Shown: piece after piece, positions 22,490 to 33,749 of the stretch
Layout: each line of letters starts with the position of its first letter
Numbering within the stretch: the stretch's first letter is position 1
Assembly (NCBI GenBank): GCA_027704905.1
Contig: CM051000.1
Location: 14,495,514 to 14,559,513, forward strand
Source of the DNA: Muraenolepis orangiensis
Lineage: Eukaryota > Chordata > Actinopteri > Gadiformes > Muraenolepididae
Direction of reading: 5' to 3'
DNA length: 64,000 nucleotides
The notes under the pieces: model-generated
What the model saw: the letters and a program-made list of their open reading frames with translations, nothing else
Database searches by the model: none
Told to the model about the DNA's origin: nothing
Position numbers and translations under genes: made by a program

Positions 22490-23164
22490 TTAGAGATAAA
22501 CTCGAGAATGGTCTGATATAAGGATAGGACCTATGCGGTGGTCCTGGGCTAAAAAGAAAAAGTTCAACCGAGAGTGGACTTTGTTTTGTGTCTGGCTGAA
22601 TAAAAAGTGCCTAATTGCAGGGTTAAATTCTCTCCAGACATCAACTAAACCTGTGTCATCAGAGGCCATATTTAAAGCCTTCGAAGCATTTGGATTTGAC
22701 ATTAGAAGTGAGGATTTATCCAAATTACTATCCAGACAGCAGTTAATGTAACAGCATCCATAATCTGTATTATGTTGACTAATAAATGTAACCATATCCG
22801 TCATCAATTTGGGGCAGTCCTCATTTGGTGCATAGATATTAAACAGTGAGTGTTCCTGACCATAAAGCATGCCACGAATTAGTACATATCTACCCTCACA
22901 ATCACTGTGTTGCTCCTTAAATATAAAAGGAAGACTTTTGTGAATGAGTATTGCTGTTCCCCTTTTATTGCTTGTAAAACTGGAAAAGTAAACCTGTCCT
23001 ACCCAGTCTCTCTTTAGTTGTTGGTGCTCCTCATTGGACAGATGAGTTTCCTGTAAGAAGGCGATAGCAGCCTCTATTTTCAAAAATGTACGAACTCTTT
23101 TGCGTTTGATTGTGTGACCTACACCTCTGACGTTTAATGTAATCACATTAAGTGTGTTAGTCAT
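22490..23164 (-). pseudogene. L1-type ORF2 endonuclease (APE-like) domain
   Basis: Starts MTNTLNVITLNVRGVGH, the first block of the APE-type endonuclease, with FLQETHLSNEEH holding the metal-binding Glu, then GRYVLIRGMLYG and FNIYAPNED. Downstream the GDFN-type block has decayed (CYINCCLDSNLDKS), and LISDHSRVYL keeps the S-D-H catalytic end. The enzyme nicks the target DNA to start reverse transcription. The frame ends at a stop at 22490, where the RT should continue. Confidence 0.88.
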
Positions 23165-23762
23165 ACTGAGATGTGTGTACTATATGTGAGGTGATTGACC
23201 ATAGCAAACTAAGGATAAATGAAAAATCAACAAAAAACAAACATACCAAAAAAAAGCTCAAAAATAACCCCCTCAGCCCCCCACACCCCCTCCCAGAAAC
23301 CAACAGCTTAGTCCCCAAATGACAGGACAATCCCACAGTAAGTAAAACCCTCAACTTGTCTGGCGGATAGCAAATTCCCACCAACAACGGCCAGTAAAAT
23401 AAACAAATATATATAAATGTAATAAAGAAAATAGATCGCCTGCATCCCAGAGAAAATGTATGGCTCTGCAAAACAGTGGTCACAAGCAGGCAAAGGAATG
23501 CTATTCTGAACAAGTTTTATTCTGAACAGACAATTTGACAATCAAATACAACCATATAATCAGAATCAACATGAAACCCTGTCAGCCTGATAACCATTTA
23601 TGCCCTTGTTCTGCAATGTGTTATTCTTACTGTTCGCTGTTGCAGAGTCGAACATAGTTTAGTCTTGCAACATAAGAGTTTGGGATGCTAAGTTTGTATG
23701 TAAGTAAACAAACTCACCCCATTTGCGTATAAGGCAAATAATTCAAACTGACCGACTATGGA

Positions 23763-24620
23763 TTATATGACATTGTTATCACGGTGGAATCCCTCGGCTT
23801 CTTGCAGCGAGAAAAACAGCTTAATCCTCCCATTGTGTAGCACTCTCAGCTTGCACGGATGGTGATGGAAACCACGGAAAGTCCCCTTGTTGATAAACAG
23901 TTTCTTAACGCCATCGAACTTTTTTGTTTCTGCCGAGAGATCCTGGGTGAATGAAAGTTTGGCTTCGCCGTGTGTAATGTCCCGATTTCTGGTGGAGCGC
24001 ATGACAAACACTTTATCCTGGAACTTCAGGTAATGGACGATGACAGCCCTGTTGGTATTAGGATTTGCTGGTGCCAGCGTACGATGAACTCCTTCCAATA
24101 CGAATGAGTTTTTGTATCTTAATTTCAGCCATTTGGGAAGCATGTCATGCACAAAGTCAAAAAGTGAGCAACTGCCTTCAGCCTTTAAGACCGAACACCC
24201 GAATGTTCTTCCTTCTACCACGGTTCTCCAGGTCATCCGTATTCACTTCTAGGTAGGCAAGGCGCTTGTTAGCCGCAGCTAGTGCCGACTCAGTGCTGTT
24301 CAGCTTGTCCTCTGCTGCTGATATACGGGACTCCGCTTCCTCAATTCGTTTTTCATTGGCCGCTACATCTCGTTTGACATCAATTAAAGTGCCGCGTCAG
24401 CCATTCCACCCAGACGATGATCTATTCCATCCAGCTTTGATCCAAACTCAGAGCGCAGAGCTTTCAGTTCAGCTGGCACCTCAGCTATGCCCGCCATGTT
24501 ATCTTCTTCGGTGTTTTTGACAGACGAGGCAGCTTTTGTAATTCGCGAGCTTGTTTTGCGTGCTTTCTTAAAAAAATGGCATTCTTTGGCGGACGACTGT
24601 TTTGACATAGTCGGAATCAA
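23763..24620 (-). pseudogene. L1-type ORF1p (RNA-binding chaperone), broken
   Basis: The first piece (24620-24384) starts with M-S-K-Q-S-S-A and ends in a heptad-like stretch with PAELKALRSEFGSKLDGID, the coiled coil that trimerises ORF1p. After a frame change, 24236-23763 contains ENRGRRKN-type sequence just upstream and then FDFVHDMLPKWLKL, NPNTNRAVIVHYLKFQDK and KLSFTQDLSAETKK. These are the RRM and C-terminal domain blocks of L1 transposase_22 proteins, including the PRxVIVH-F-like core. The role is to bind LINE RNA in a cytoplasmic particle. One or more frameshifts separate the two parts. Confidence 0.83.
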
Positions 24621-24689
24621 GTTATCGGTCAGGTTTATGTAGATTTGGGGCAGTTTAATGGGCGAAATTGTGAGAGCCCCTACGCTATG

Positions 24690-25045
24690 CAGCCATCCTC
24701 TCTAGAGTCACGTGTGCCCCCCTGAGGGATAGGGTGAGAAGCTCAGTCACTCGTGAGAGACTCGGAGTAGAGCCGATGCTCCTTTGCGTAGAAAGGAGCC
24801 AGTTGAGGTGGTTCGGGCATCTAGTAAGAATGCTTCCTGGTCTTCCTGCCTCCAGAGGTTTTCCAGGCACATCCAACTGAGAAGAGACCACGGGGCAGAC
24901 CAAGGTACAGGTGGGGTGATTACATCTCCACATTGGCCTGGGAACGCCTCGGGATCCCCCAGTCAGAGCTTGTCGATGTTGCCAGGGAGAGGGAAGTTTG
25001 GAGTCCCCTGCTGAAGCTGCTACCTCCGCGACCCGATTACGGGGC
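24690..25045 (+). mobile_element. LINE 3' end fragment
   Basis: Translation in several frames gives VTRERLGVEPMLL, SQLRWFGHLV, HPTEKRPRGRPRYRWGDYI and PQSELVDVAREREVW. This is the well-known C-terminal tail of fish non-LTR retrotransposon proteins, and it ends at LLPPRPDYG. Frameshifts separate the pieces. It begins at the 5' edge of the minus-strand L1-type element. The clade (Rex1, L2 or similar) cannot be settled from so short a piece. Confidence 0.75.
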
Positions 25046-25049
25046 ATAT

Positions 25050-26500
25050 AACATCAACATCATACAACTCATGAACTTTTAAAACCAACACAATAACTTT
25101 ATAAAACAAACAATGTTTTGTTAAAAAACTAAATTGACACTAGTTTCTTTTAACAATGTAAAATAAATATAAATTATATAAACAAACAAAGAAATAAATA
25201 TAAGCTTAAGCAAACTTTGTCTACGTTGTCCGGGAGAACTGAGCTCCGTATCTTGCTCACAATGATGCCGGGTTTTGACTTTTTTATCCTCGGCTCTGGC
25301 AAGCTTAGGATAGCGTTCCTCATTTATTTCTCATTGATATCTCCTGCTGCTTTTCCCTTTGCTTCTTTGGTATTAGACATTAGACACAGTTACCCTCTCG
25401 GAGTTCGGCTGAACTCCGCTGAGCAAGGCTCCAATGACACACTCCAATGACACTCCAATGACACACTCCATCACACCTGGACCACACGGGGACCCACGAC
25501 AAGCCACGAAGAAGTGTTAATAACATCACGCACACACACACGCACCACACACACACACACACAAACACAAACAAACCCCCCCCCCCCCCCCCCCTCAAAA
25601 AATGTATTACATTATCGGGTGAGCATTGAAGATCACGCTGCGTTGTGAAGACCCGAGCGCCTGGCAGCTGCAGCGTCAAGATGTCTGATGAGGCAATGTA
25701 TTAGCAGAGTGGGATGTTCAGGGAGCCATAATCATAATCCTGACAGAACACGTTTCACCAGAAAGATGTGGCAGGCCGCCATCGGCATCATCGTGGTAGT
25801 GATCCGACTCCACCGTGGATAATTGTGGAGGCGAACAGGTGTCGTCGATAACCCCGCTCTCCACTCTTGGGAGGGAGGGGGGGGGGGGGGAGGGAGGGGA
25901 GGCGGGGGGGAGCCGCTCGGAACCGACCCGCCCACCGACTGTGAAGATAACAAAAAAGGCGGAATCAATAGCGAGAGGGGAAAAAAGGCTTCTTAAATCC
26001 TCCACTCATTGACATTTCAAGTCTTTCCTTCCATAGGCTGCATAGGGCAGCAGCAGTAATTACCAGCAGTTGGCTGTTGCTGCATCGGAGAACAGCCCTT
26101 CCCTGTATTGACCTCATGGAGGGCAGAAGCCATCTACATTGATTAGAGGCAGCTGCTGTTCCCTTCAGTGAGCGGCGTTGCGCTTCGTCTCACGTGCAAC
26201 AGTAGTGTAGATGAGGCGTGTTCCACGCCACCTGTACCACTAGGACACAAAAAACAAAACACTTGTTGATACAGCCATGGCGGGGTGAAGCACAAGCGTC
26301 GGTGGGATGTCAGAAGGAGGGCTCAGGAGGCGCCGGTCCCGAAGAACGGAAGGACGGAAGCATGTGAAGTTATCAAGCCGCTATCAGCTCATTATTGCCC
26401 TTGCGACCGGGCCTGGCTGAGGGGCCCGCTCACCGCTCTAGTGAGCAGGCGCCGCCGACGCCACTGCTGCCAGCCAGCACAGGAAATTAAAACATTACGC
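25050..26500. other. Intronic stretch with poly-C and poly-G runs
   Basis: Contains short direct repeats ACACTCCAATG (25439-25470), a CA-rich patch and poly-C at 25577, and a G-rich run at 25877. No gene recognised. The GC-richer part at 26040-26540 has no repeat and could be a conserved non-coding element, but this is a guess. Confidence 0.35.
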
Positions 26501-26599
26501 TTCGCTGTCCGCTGACCCGGGAGGTACGCAGCTTCGCTTGTTCTTCACGCCGACTTCCGTCTCTTCCATGTTTCAGCATAGATTCCAGCAGAGAGGCAG

Positions 26600-28220
26600 A
26601 GAACAAGGCCAGAGGAGGAGGAAGAGGACGAGCAATCAGAGGAGGAGGAGGAGGAGATGGAGAAGGAGGAGTCAATGGAATGGGCCATGAAAAAAGAGGG
26701 GCAGGGCTGGCGAACAGGGGAAAAGGGCACCATCACACAATGTATAGCTCCACAGCAGACATATCTCATTTATCTTATGTTCCGTCCCCGCAAGCCCCCT
26801 TGTCCTCGTGATGGGCTCCCGCTTGGTGCTTGATGAGCTGCTTAGAAGGTAAGGCACACGCTCACATGCAACAGAGGAAAGAAAGAAACACAAAGGAAGG
26901 AAATTAAAGGAGAAAAAGGAAGAAAAGAAAAAAAGGTGTGAAAGAGGTATTAAAGAAATGACATTGAATGAAACTCACACCACACTGGTGATGTAGGCGC
27001 CACAGTGAGGGCATCTCAATCAATAACAAGCCTTTCTATTTTTTGTATTGAAAACAAGTTCACAAACTGACACGTGGGGATCCGAGCTCGGGCGGTGGAT
27101 GATTCATTTGTACCAAATGAGATGAATAATGTTGTACGTTTGACTGCATTGTTAGTTAAGCATCTGGTTGATTTTAGGCCGAAATTCCTCTTCATTAACA
27201 CACCTTCATGCTGTTTAAACATCTGCCCTGCATCCTTCATAACAGAGTGGTTGGTTTTTATTATCAGACAGTGTCTCATACTCTCATATACTGTACCATT
27301 ATAAAATACTAATCACCACCCCTATCACCACCCCACATCACCTCTATATAATATTCCGGACATCGTTGTTATGGTTCACCTGATGTTGCTGCAATAACAG
27401 TCTGCTTCCATTGGGGTTAATTAAGCAAAATATAATGTGTGTGTGAATCACACTGAGCCCATCGGGGAGCTCAGGCGGTAAACCTCACACACACACACAG
27501 TCTGTTCTATTGCATATACAATACAAGGATTTACACAAATCCCCAGCATGTTTTGAAACAAGGAGGAAGGCAGTAAGGATCCTAAAATACTCGGCCCGAA
27601 AAACTGTAGGCACGGTGAAGAATGACGACCATACATTTCTTAGTTACAAAAATACCTGATTCTGATTTGTTACTGATTTGCTAATGAGTCATGATTCTGA
27701 AGTCTGCTTATCATGTAACTCCTTCGCAAAAACCTAAAAACTAACCCTGATCATTCATGACAATGTGCAAATCCCAATAAATAAGAAATAAGTCAAACTG
27801 TGGCTTTTATTGAATTGGGTTGGTTTAACGTTATTTTATTTAAACTTCTATCAATATTTCAGCATCTTTGAACGTCTTTTGGAAGACTCTATCTCTAGCT
27901 CTAATCCGGAGATTTAACTGAGAACGGATTGGGAGTTAAAATCCATCAATAAATACAATATCTCTCCTCTCACAAGGCTTATTCACCTAGGTAACACAAC
28001 ACCTTGCTCATGCAGAATGTGGATGTGCTGCACACTGCAAATATAGGGGAAAAAAATGGTTTTCAGATGTTTATTATTTCCTTGCACAGGCAAAGCATGC
28101 CCTTGATTAGCGTACAAAGCCTGCTGTGACACGCCCATTGTCACCTCCTCCCAATCAGCTGATGGCTTCACTCCTGTTGGAGCTTGACGAGCGCTTAGCT
28201 GTTGCAGTCTTTTAAAGACT
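26600..28220. other. Intronic stretch, nothing recognised
   Basis: An AG-rich patch at 26610-26670 and otherwise unique AT-rich DNA. No exon, RNA gene or transposon protein recognised. Confidence 0.4.
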
Positions 28221-28227
28221 GTAGCAC

Positions 28228-28447
28228 TGCAGGAGTGGGCAAAGAGAGAGACACACAGACAGAAACAGAGACATAGACAGAGACAGAGACAGACGAGACA
28301 GAGACAGAGAGACAGAGAGACAGAGACAGACAGACAGAGAGACAGACAGAGAGAGAGACATGGAGGGAGACAGAAACAGAGAGAGACGCAGAGAGACACA
28401 GAGACAAAGAGAGAGAGACGCAGAGAGACACAGAGACAAAGAGAAGA

Positions 28448-28483
<36 letters not shown>

Positions 28484-28490
28484 CCAGCGG
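28228..28490 (+). repeat. GACA/GAGA imperfect microsatellite
   Basis: About 260 bp of AGAGACAGAC-type units ending in (GA)n. Long open frames on both strands here are repeat artefacts. Confidence 0.95.
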
Positions 28491-28499
28491 ACCACAGGA

Positions 28500-29650
28500 A
28501 CCGATATGCACCATTGTCACACCTGACCACTGGCAGCGTGCCCTTGAGTGGTACGGTGGCGGTTCAACGAGGAGAAAGCGGGCCCTTTCAATTGGGAGGG
28601 ACCCACTGCTGGAGGCGAAGCATTCATCGCCCACATTGAGATTACAGGCTGCATGGCCCCTGAATGAACACTGCCTCCACAAACCACAGGGGAGCGGCCA
28701 GGGTACTGGCACAGGTAGTGAGGAACCCAGCCAAGGCTCCTCCGGGTGTGTGTGTGTGTTTAAGTGTGTATGTGTGTGTGTGTTGCAAGCAGCATACAAA
28801 GTGACCTGCAAAAATATACAGAGGACAGTCAATGCCATTAGGGTGTAACTGTTGTGCCCCCACGTTCTAATCAATCCCAGGTGTTGCCCATCATAATCGG
28901 GCCTGATGAGGCTAATGGGATCTACCCTTCTTAAGGCTGCCGAAGACCGGCGTCAGGCGCTTGATCATCAAAGGCTCCCTCCTACTCGAGAACCTGTGGC
29001 TCCAGCAAGTGTTCAGGGGGGGGGGGTCTCTACAAAGAACGAATGCCCATCATTTTATGAGAGCCATTTCCAAATTTGAAATGATATACTCTAATGACGT
29101 GACCCTGGTGACCCTGCATTTAGGAACCATTTCCAGCTGCCAAATCTAGTGCAAATCTCGTTTGAAACCTATTTTGCTTTTATGTCCCAATTTATTCTTA
29201 AACAGAAAGGCAATTGTCTGAATTCAAAAACTTTAATTAACTGTTGGTTTTAATCTTTAATTTAATCAATTTCTGATGACCACCACGTCTGATAACGCAC
29301 ATTGTTAGAACTAAAAGTATGGGACTATATCTCCTATTCCCATCTAGGATATTAAATTAAAAAAAGATATTTAAAATATATATATATATATCTATATATA
29401 TACAGTATACATATAGCCATCCATCTTCTAAACCCTTCTAAAGGGTAACTATGACAACAGGGCAGACCAGAGATCCCTCATTACGTCCCAAGACTCCTCC
29501 CCCCAAGTGGGTGAAGGGCAACACGTGATGTCAGGTGATGCAAGCCAGGTGAAGGTCACCCCATACGTTTTTACTATGACCTCATCTTCCTCCCAGCTTA
29601 AAAACACACACAAAAGAAAAAAGAAAGCTCAGGGGGGCCCCCTTAGCAGA
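28500..29650. other. Intronic stretch, nothing recognised
   Basis: Contains a short GT run near 28748, a G-run near 29020, an AT-rich patch with TATA repeats at 29375-29412 and no recognised coding sequence. Confidence 0.4.
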
Positions 29651-29734
29651 TCAGTGGCGTGCGGGCAGGGGAGGCAGTGGTATTTTACCTATGTGTATAA
29701 CATATCAGTATTGCTGATCTGACATAACGGCGCA

Positions 29735-30220
29735 GTGAAAAAGAGATGGAGATGGGGTATGGCGCCGTACGAGATGGCTGCTGTGTCGCGAGCTCCCGCA
29801 CGACGACGCAGTTTTTTGTTATTTATTCTTTTTATCGCAACGATTTTAGTTCAGGAAGTTAGCAGCACGTTCATTTATAACTTTTGCACACTTCTGGAGA
29901 TCAGATCGACAGTCGCTCGCCGCCTACCAGAGTTTTTTCATTCTTTCGACTCGGACGCCCCGCCCGAAGTCACAGCTGGATTATCTCCGACCATCTTGGG
30001 CACGATTACACGCAAGCGTCGCAGCAAGCGAAGCGAAGAAGCAAGGGATGTGAGCCGGCGTGCTAGTCAGGCTGAGATGTCGATCCGATCGCCCCCACTA
30101 CCCACCATTCTACTGGCTAATGTACAGTCTCTCGACAATAAGTTAAGCGAGCTACAGGCTCGTATTCAATTCCACCGGGAAACTAAGGACAATTGTATCA
30201 CCATCATGCCTGTCCCTTAA
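29735..30220 (+). pseudogene. LINE ORF start with endonuclease N-terminus
   Basis: The frame contains an Ala/Arg-rich leader, a hydrophobic stretch FLLFILFIATILVQ, a basic patch TRKRRSKRS and PTILLANVQSLDNKLSELQA, which is the first block of the APE endonuclease of this LINE group. It ends at a stop after NCITIMPVP, about 35 residues into the domain. The remainder of the endonuclease is deleted. Confidence 0.75.
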
Positions 30221-32315
30221 CAACCCAAGGTAACATACCTGAATGACTATTGACCTGTAGCCGGGCGGGCTACTTTTTGAGGGCGAACAAAAATTATGGA
30301 AGTCCCTTAAGGAATTGGGCTGCAACAAACCTCAACATCAAGTTAAACGGCTCGCTCATTTCTGAAAAACGGAACGTGGCAAACTGTCTAAATGGTTTCT
30401 TCACAACCATAGCTTCCACACTGGTGGACAAATTGCCCTCTCATTCAGGCCTTTATGGTGAACAGCACATAAATGCCTTCTACAGAACTCTCGGTGTTGT
30501 TGAGGACAGTTTCAAGTTACAGCTGAGGACATGCTGTTAAAACTCAGAACCCTACAGCCATCAAAGGCCACAGGCCATGATGGCATTCCCACTAGGTTCC
30601 TCAGAGATGCAGCCGTGGCTATTGCCCCGTAGTGGCACACATAACAAACCTGTCCATCAGACAGGGCCACGTCCCATAGGAATTTAAGCTTGCGAGAGTA
30701 GTCCCTCTGTATAAAAAGGGCAGCAAGTTAGACCCCGGGAACTACCGCCCCGTTTCCATCTTTTGTTCCATCTCAAAGGTTATAGAGAGACTAATCTAAT
30801 CCACCCCAACAGGTAAATACATATCTGTTAAATCACAAGCTCCTGTTCGAATTCCAATCAGGCTTCAGAAGGTCCCATTCCACTGACACATGTCTACTGT
30901 ACTTGACAGATTACATCAGACGCAGGCAAGTACTGCGGCATGGTTATGCTGGACCTTCAGAAAGCGTTCAACACTGTGAATCATTCTATACTGCTGAACA
31001 AGCTGAGGGCAATCGGTTTTGACAGCTCGTCTGTAAACTGGGTGAGATCTTACCTTGAGGGAAGAGAACAGGTGGTTGAGGTGAATGGTACCCTGTCCAC
31101 TTCCATCCCAGTAGAGTGTGCAGAGCATCCTAGGGCCTCTACTGTTTTTAATATACATTAACGACATGAACTCGGCATGTAAATACAATCTGTTCTTGTT
31201 CGCGGACGACTCAGCTCTCCTGGTCTCAGACAAGGACAAGTCCCAGGTTGAAAGAGCACTCAGCACAGAGCTTAGCAGCATCTGTCTTTGGCTCTCAGAC
31301 AACAAATTGTCATTGCACCTCGGAAAAAACGGAATCCATTCTTTTTGGATCAATTATCAACCATAACAAGTCCCCGGGTTTCACCGTTAGAGTCGGTGAC
31401 ACTGCAGTCACAAGTAAGGAAGAGGTCACTTACTTGGGTTACATATTGGATAACAAACTAATGGGTGAAAAAATGGCGTTGAAGGTCATCTCAAAGGTCA
31501 GCCAAAGAACAAAATTCCTGGGCAGGATATCTCCCTATGTCAACAGCAGTGCAATGAGGACCTTGGCCGGTGCTCTCATTCAGTGTCACTTTGACTATGC
31601 ATGTACCTCGTGGTACAGGGGTATCTCCAAGTCACTAAAGACAAAGCTGCAGACCTCCCAAAACAAACTTGTGAGGCTTCTCCTAAAATTGAACCCCAGG
31701 TCTCATCTTACCACCGCCCACTTCAGTAGCCTGGGATGGCTTAGAGTGGAGGAGAGAGTATCTCACCTCTCACTGTGTCTGGTCTTCAAGATCCTAGATG
31801 CTTCTGTTCCCAAATACTTGCTTGATTACCTGCCCAGAGTGAGGGATGCTCACAGGTACTCGACGAGGGGAAGTTTATATGATCTGGTTCCCCCTAGTTT
31901 CGGGACGCTTAAGGGGAAAATGTGTTTTATCACGCAGCCACTACTCTGTGGAATGCCCTCCCCCCAGCCCTAAAATCCCTAAATTCTCTCGCAAGATTTA
32001 AAAATGACCTTAAATCATGGCTCCACCTTAACACTAACTGGTCTTAGTTAGATCCCTACCCCGGATAGCCCCCTCTGTTTTTTGGATTCTTCTCTCAGGG
32101 TACCTTCTTGTCCTATATGTATTGTTTTATATATAAGGATCAAATCTTTGTTTCATGGTGTTTGTACAGTGTGTTTGTGTGTTGTTATATGTCTCAAGGT
32201 GGACCACAATGGAAACAAGCTACGGCTTTTTGTGTATTGTCCACGTTGGCATTTTTTCTAATGAATGACACTGTTGTGACTTCTTTTTTTAAACTGCCAA
32301 TAAAGTATCTTACCT
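29740..32315 (+). mobile_element. Non-LTR retrotransposon (jockey/CR1/L2-like), internally deleted
   Basis: A 5' open frame ends in an endonuclease start, then the element jumps to a reverse transcriptase and runs to its natural 3' end with AATAAAG near 32300. Most of the endonuclease is missing, and several frame changes and stops interrupt the RT. The next LINE (L2-like copy A) begins within a few bases of the 3' end, so the two are stacked head to tail. Confidence 0.83.
30545..31973 (+). pseudogene. LINE reverse transcriptase, frameshifted
   Basis: In several frames the order is the SKATGHDGIPTRFL block, RVVPLYKKGSK and NYRPVSI, FRRSHSTDTCLLYLTD, VMLDLQKAFNTVNHSILL (first catalytic Asp), SYLEGREQVVEVNG, and LFLFADDSALLVSDK with the intact FADD active site, followed by LSLHLGKTE-type and LGYILDNKL blocks. 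The 31248-31973 frame carries the thumb and C-terminus with HFDYACTSWYRG. The G-V-P-Q-G-S block is damaged (VECAEHPRAS). The enzyme would prime reverse transcription at the genomic nick. Confidence 0.88.
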
Positions 32316-32317
32316 AA

Positions 32318-33436
32318 CTAGCCCTCACCTCGATTGTCAGCAAATGCTTCGAGAGGTTGGTCAAGGACTTTATTTGCTCCGTGTTACCTGCCACGCTGGA
32401 CCCATGGCAATTTGCATATCGTCAAAATAGATCTACGGACGACGCAATTGCCATGGCCCTCCACACTGCCCTTTCCCACCTGGAGGGAAATAACTGTTAT
32501 GTGAGAATGTTGTTTGTGGACTACAGCTCAGCGTTCAACACGATAGTTCCTGCCAAGCTCAACACCAAGCTTAGAGGTCTAGGCATGCCCCCATCTACGT
32601 GCAGCTGGATACTGGACCTCCTGTCGGACCGCCGCCAGGTGGTGAGGATGGGCAGCACCACCTCAGAGCCACTGACCCTCAACATGGGAGCCCCCCAGGG
32701 ATGCGTGCTGAGCCCTCTCCTCTACTCTACTCCTCTACACCCACGACTGCATGGCTATGCACAGCTCCAGTGTCATCATCAAGTTTGCTGACGACACGAC
32801 AGTGATGGGCCTGATCGCCGGCGACGACAAGACAGCCTACAGGGAGGAGGTCGGATCGCTGGAGCAGTGGTGCCAGGAGATCAGCCTCGCCCTCAACGTC
32901 AAGAAGACCAAGGAGCTGATCGTGGACTTCAAGAAGCAGAGGGGAGAGCACAGCCCTATCTTCATCGACGGTGTTGCAGTAGAGATGGTCAGCAGCTTCA
33001 AGTTGGCGTGCACATCTCCGAGGACCTCACATGGTCCACACACACAACACACTTGGTGAAAAGGGCCCAACAACGCCTGTATTTCCTCAGGCGTCTGAAG
33101 AAATTCAGCAACCCCCGCATCATCGAGAGTGTTCTTACAGGGTGTTTCACCGCCTGGTACGGGAAATGCACCGCACTCGAGCGCAGAGCGCTTCAAAGGG
33201 TGGTGCGGACGGCCCAGTATATCGTTGGAGGTGAGCTCCCCTCCCTCCTGGATATATACAATCAGTGGTGCGTAGCCAAGGCCAAACGCATCATAAAAGA
33301 CATTGCCCACCCCAGCCACAAACTGTACACACTTTTACCATCAGGCAGGCGATACCGCAGTATCAAGTGCCGTACAAATAGACTTAGAGATAGCTTCCAC
33401 AGTCAGGCCATCAGGCTGCTGCACAAGGGCGTATAG
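32318..33436 (+). pseudogene. L2-like reverse transcriptase fragment, copy A
   Basis: Three frames in sequence: 32318-32720 with LTSIVSKCFERL, QFAYRQNRSTDDAIAMALH, LFVDYSSAFNTIVP (catalytic Asp) and GAPQGCVLSPLLY; then 32751-33000 with IKFADDTTVMGLIAGDD, the intact FADD site; then 33005-33436 with VHISEDLTWSTHT, QQRLYFLRRLKKF and the C-terminal PSGRRYRSIKCRTNRL. Frameshifts at about 32725 and 33003 and the missing first half of the protein make it inactive. Confidence 0.9.
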
Positions 33437-33710
33437 TATATAACAATGTATATTTTATTACATTGATTTATATATACATATTGCTCTTTTCTGTGCCGAT
33501 ATTTTGCATTTTATAAATTGCATTTTTATTTTTATTTTTTAACTTTATTCTATTTTTATTCTATTTTTATCAATTTTTATCAATTTTTTTCTTATTTTTA
33601 TAACTGCTCTCTGTCGTCGGGTATTGCACATAAGATTTTCACATCACTGCTTTATACTTGTGTAAACTGTGAAGTGACAATAAACTTGACTTGACTTGAC
33701 TTGAAAAAGC
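32318..33710 (+). mobile_element. L2-like LINE copy A, 5'-truncated
   Basis: This starts inside the RT domain and runs through the stop at 33436, an AT-rich 3' UTR and a (TTGAC)n tail at about 33683-33703. It is very similar along its length to copy B at 54.25-55.52 kb. 5' truncation is usual for LINE insertion. It directly follows the 3' end of another LINE. Confidence 0.85.
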
Positions 33711-33749
33711 AGGAAGGGAGGCAGCCAGTACCTCTGCCTCACTGGGGGG

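Larger units (their letters stand above)
20345..24680 (-). mobile_element. L1/Tx1-type LINE, near full length but broken
   Basis: On the minus strand the order is a short 5' region, ORF1 (24620-23763), a spacer, an ORF2 endonuclease (23164-22490), a reverse transcriptase (22127-about 21500) and a C-terminal region down to about 20380, ending with a T-run at 20353 that is the A-tail. Two ORFs with a coiled-coil ORF1 and an APE-type endonuclease mark the L1/Tx1 group. Many frameshifts and stops and a changed YADD motif show it is dead. It is in the same orientation as nell1, in the large intron. Confidence 0.85.
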
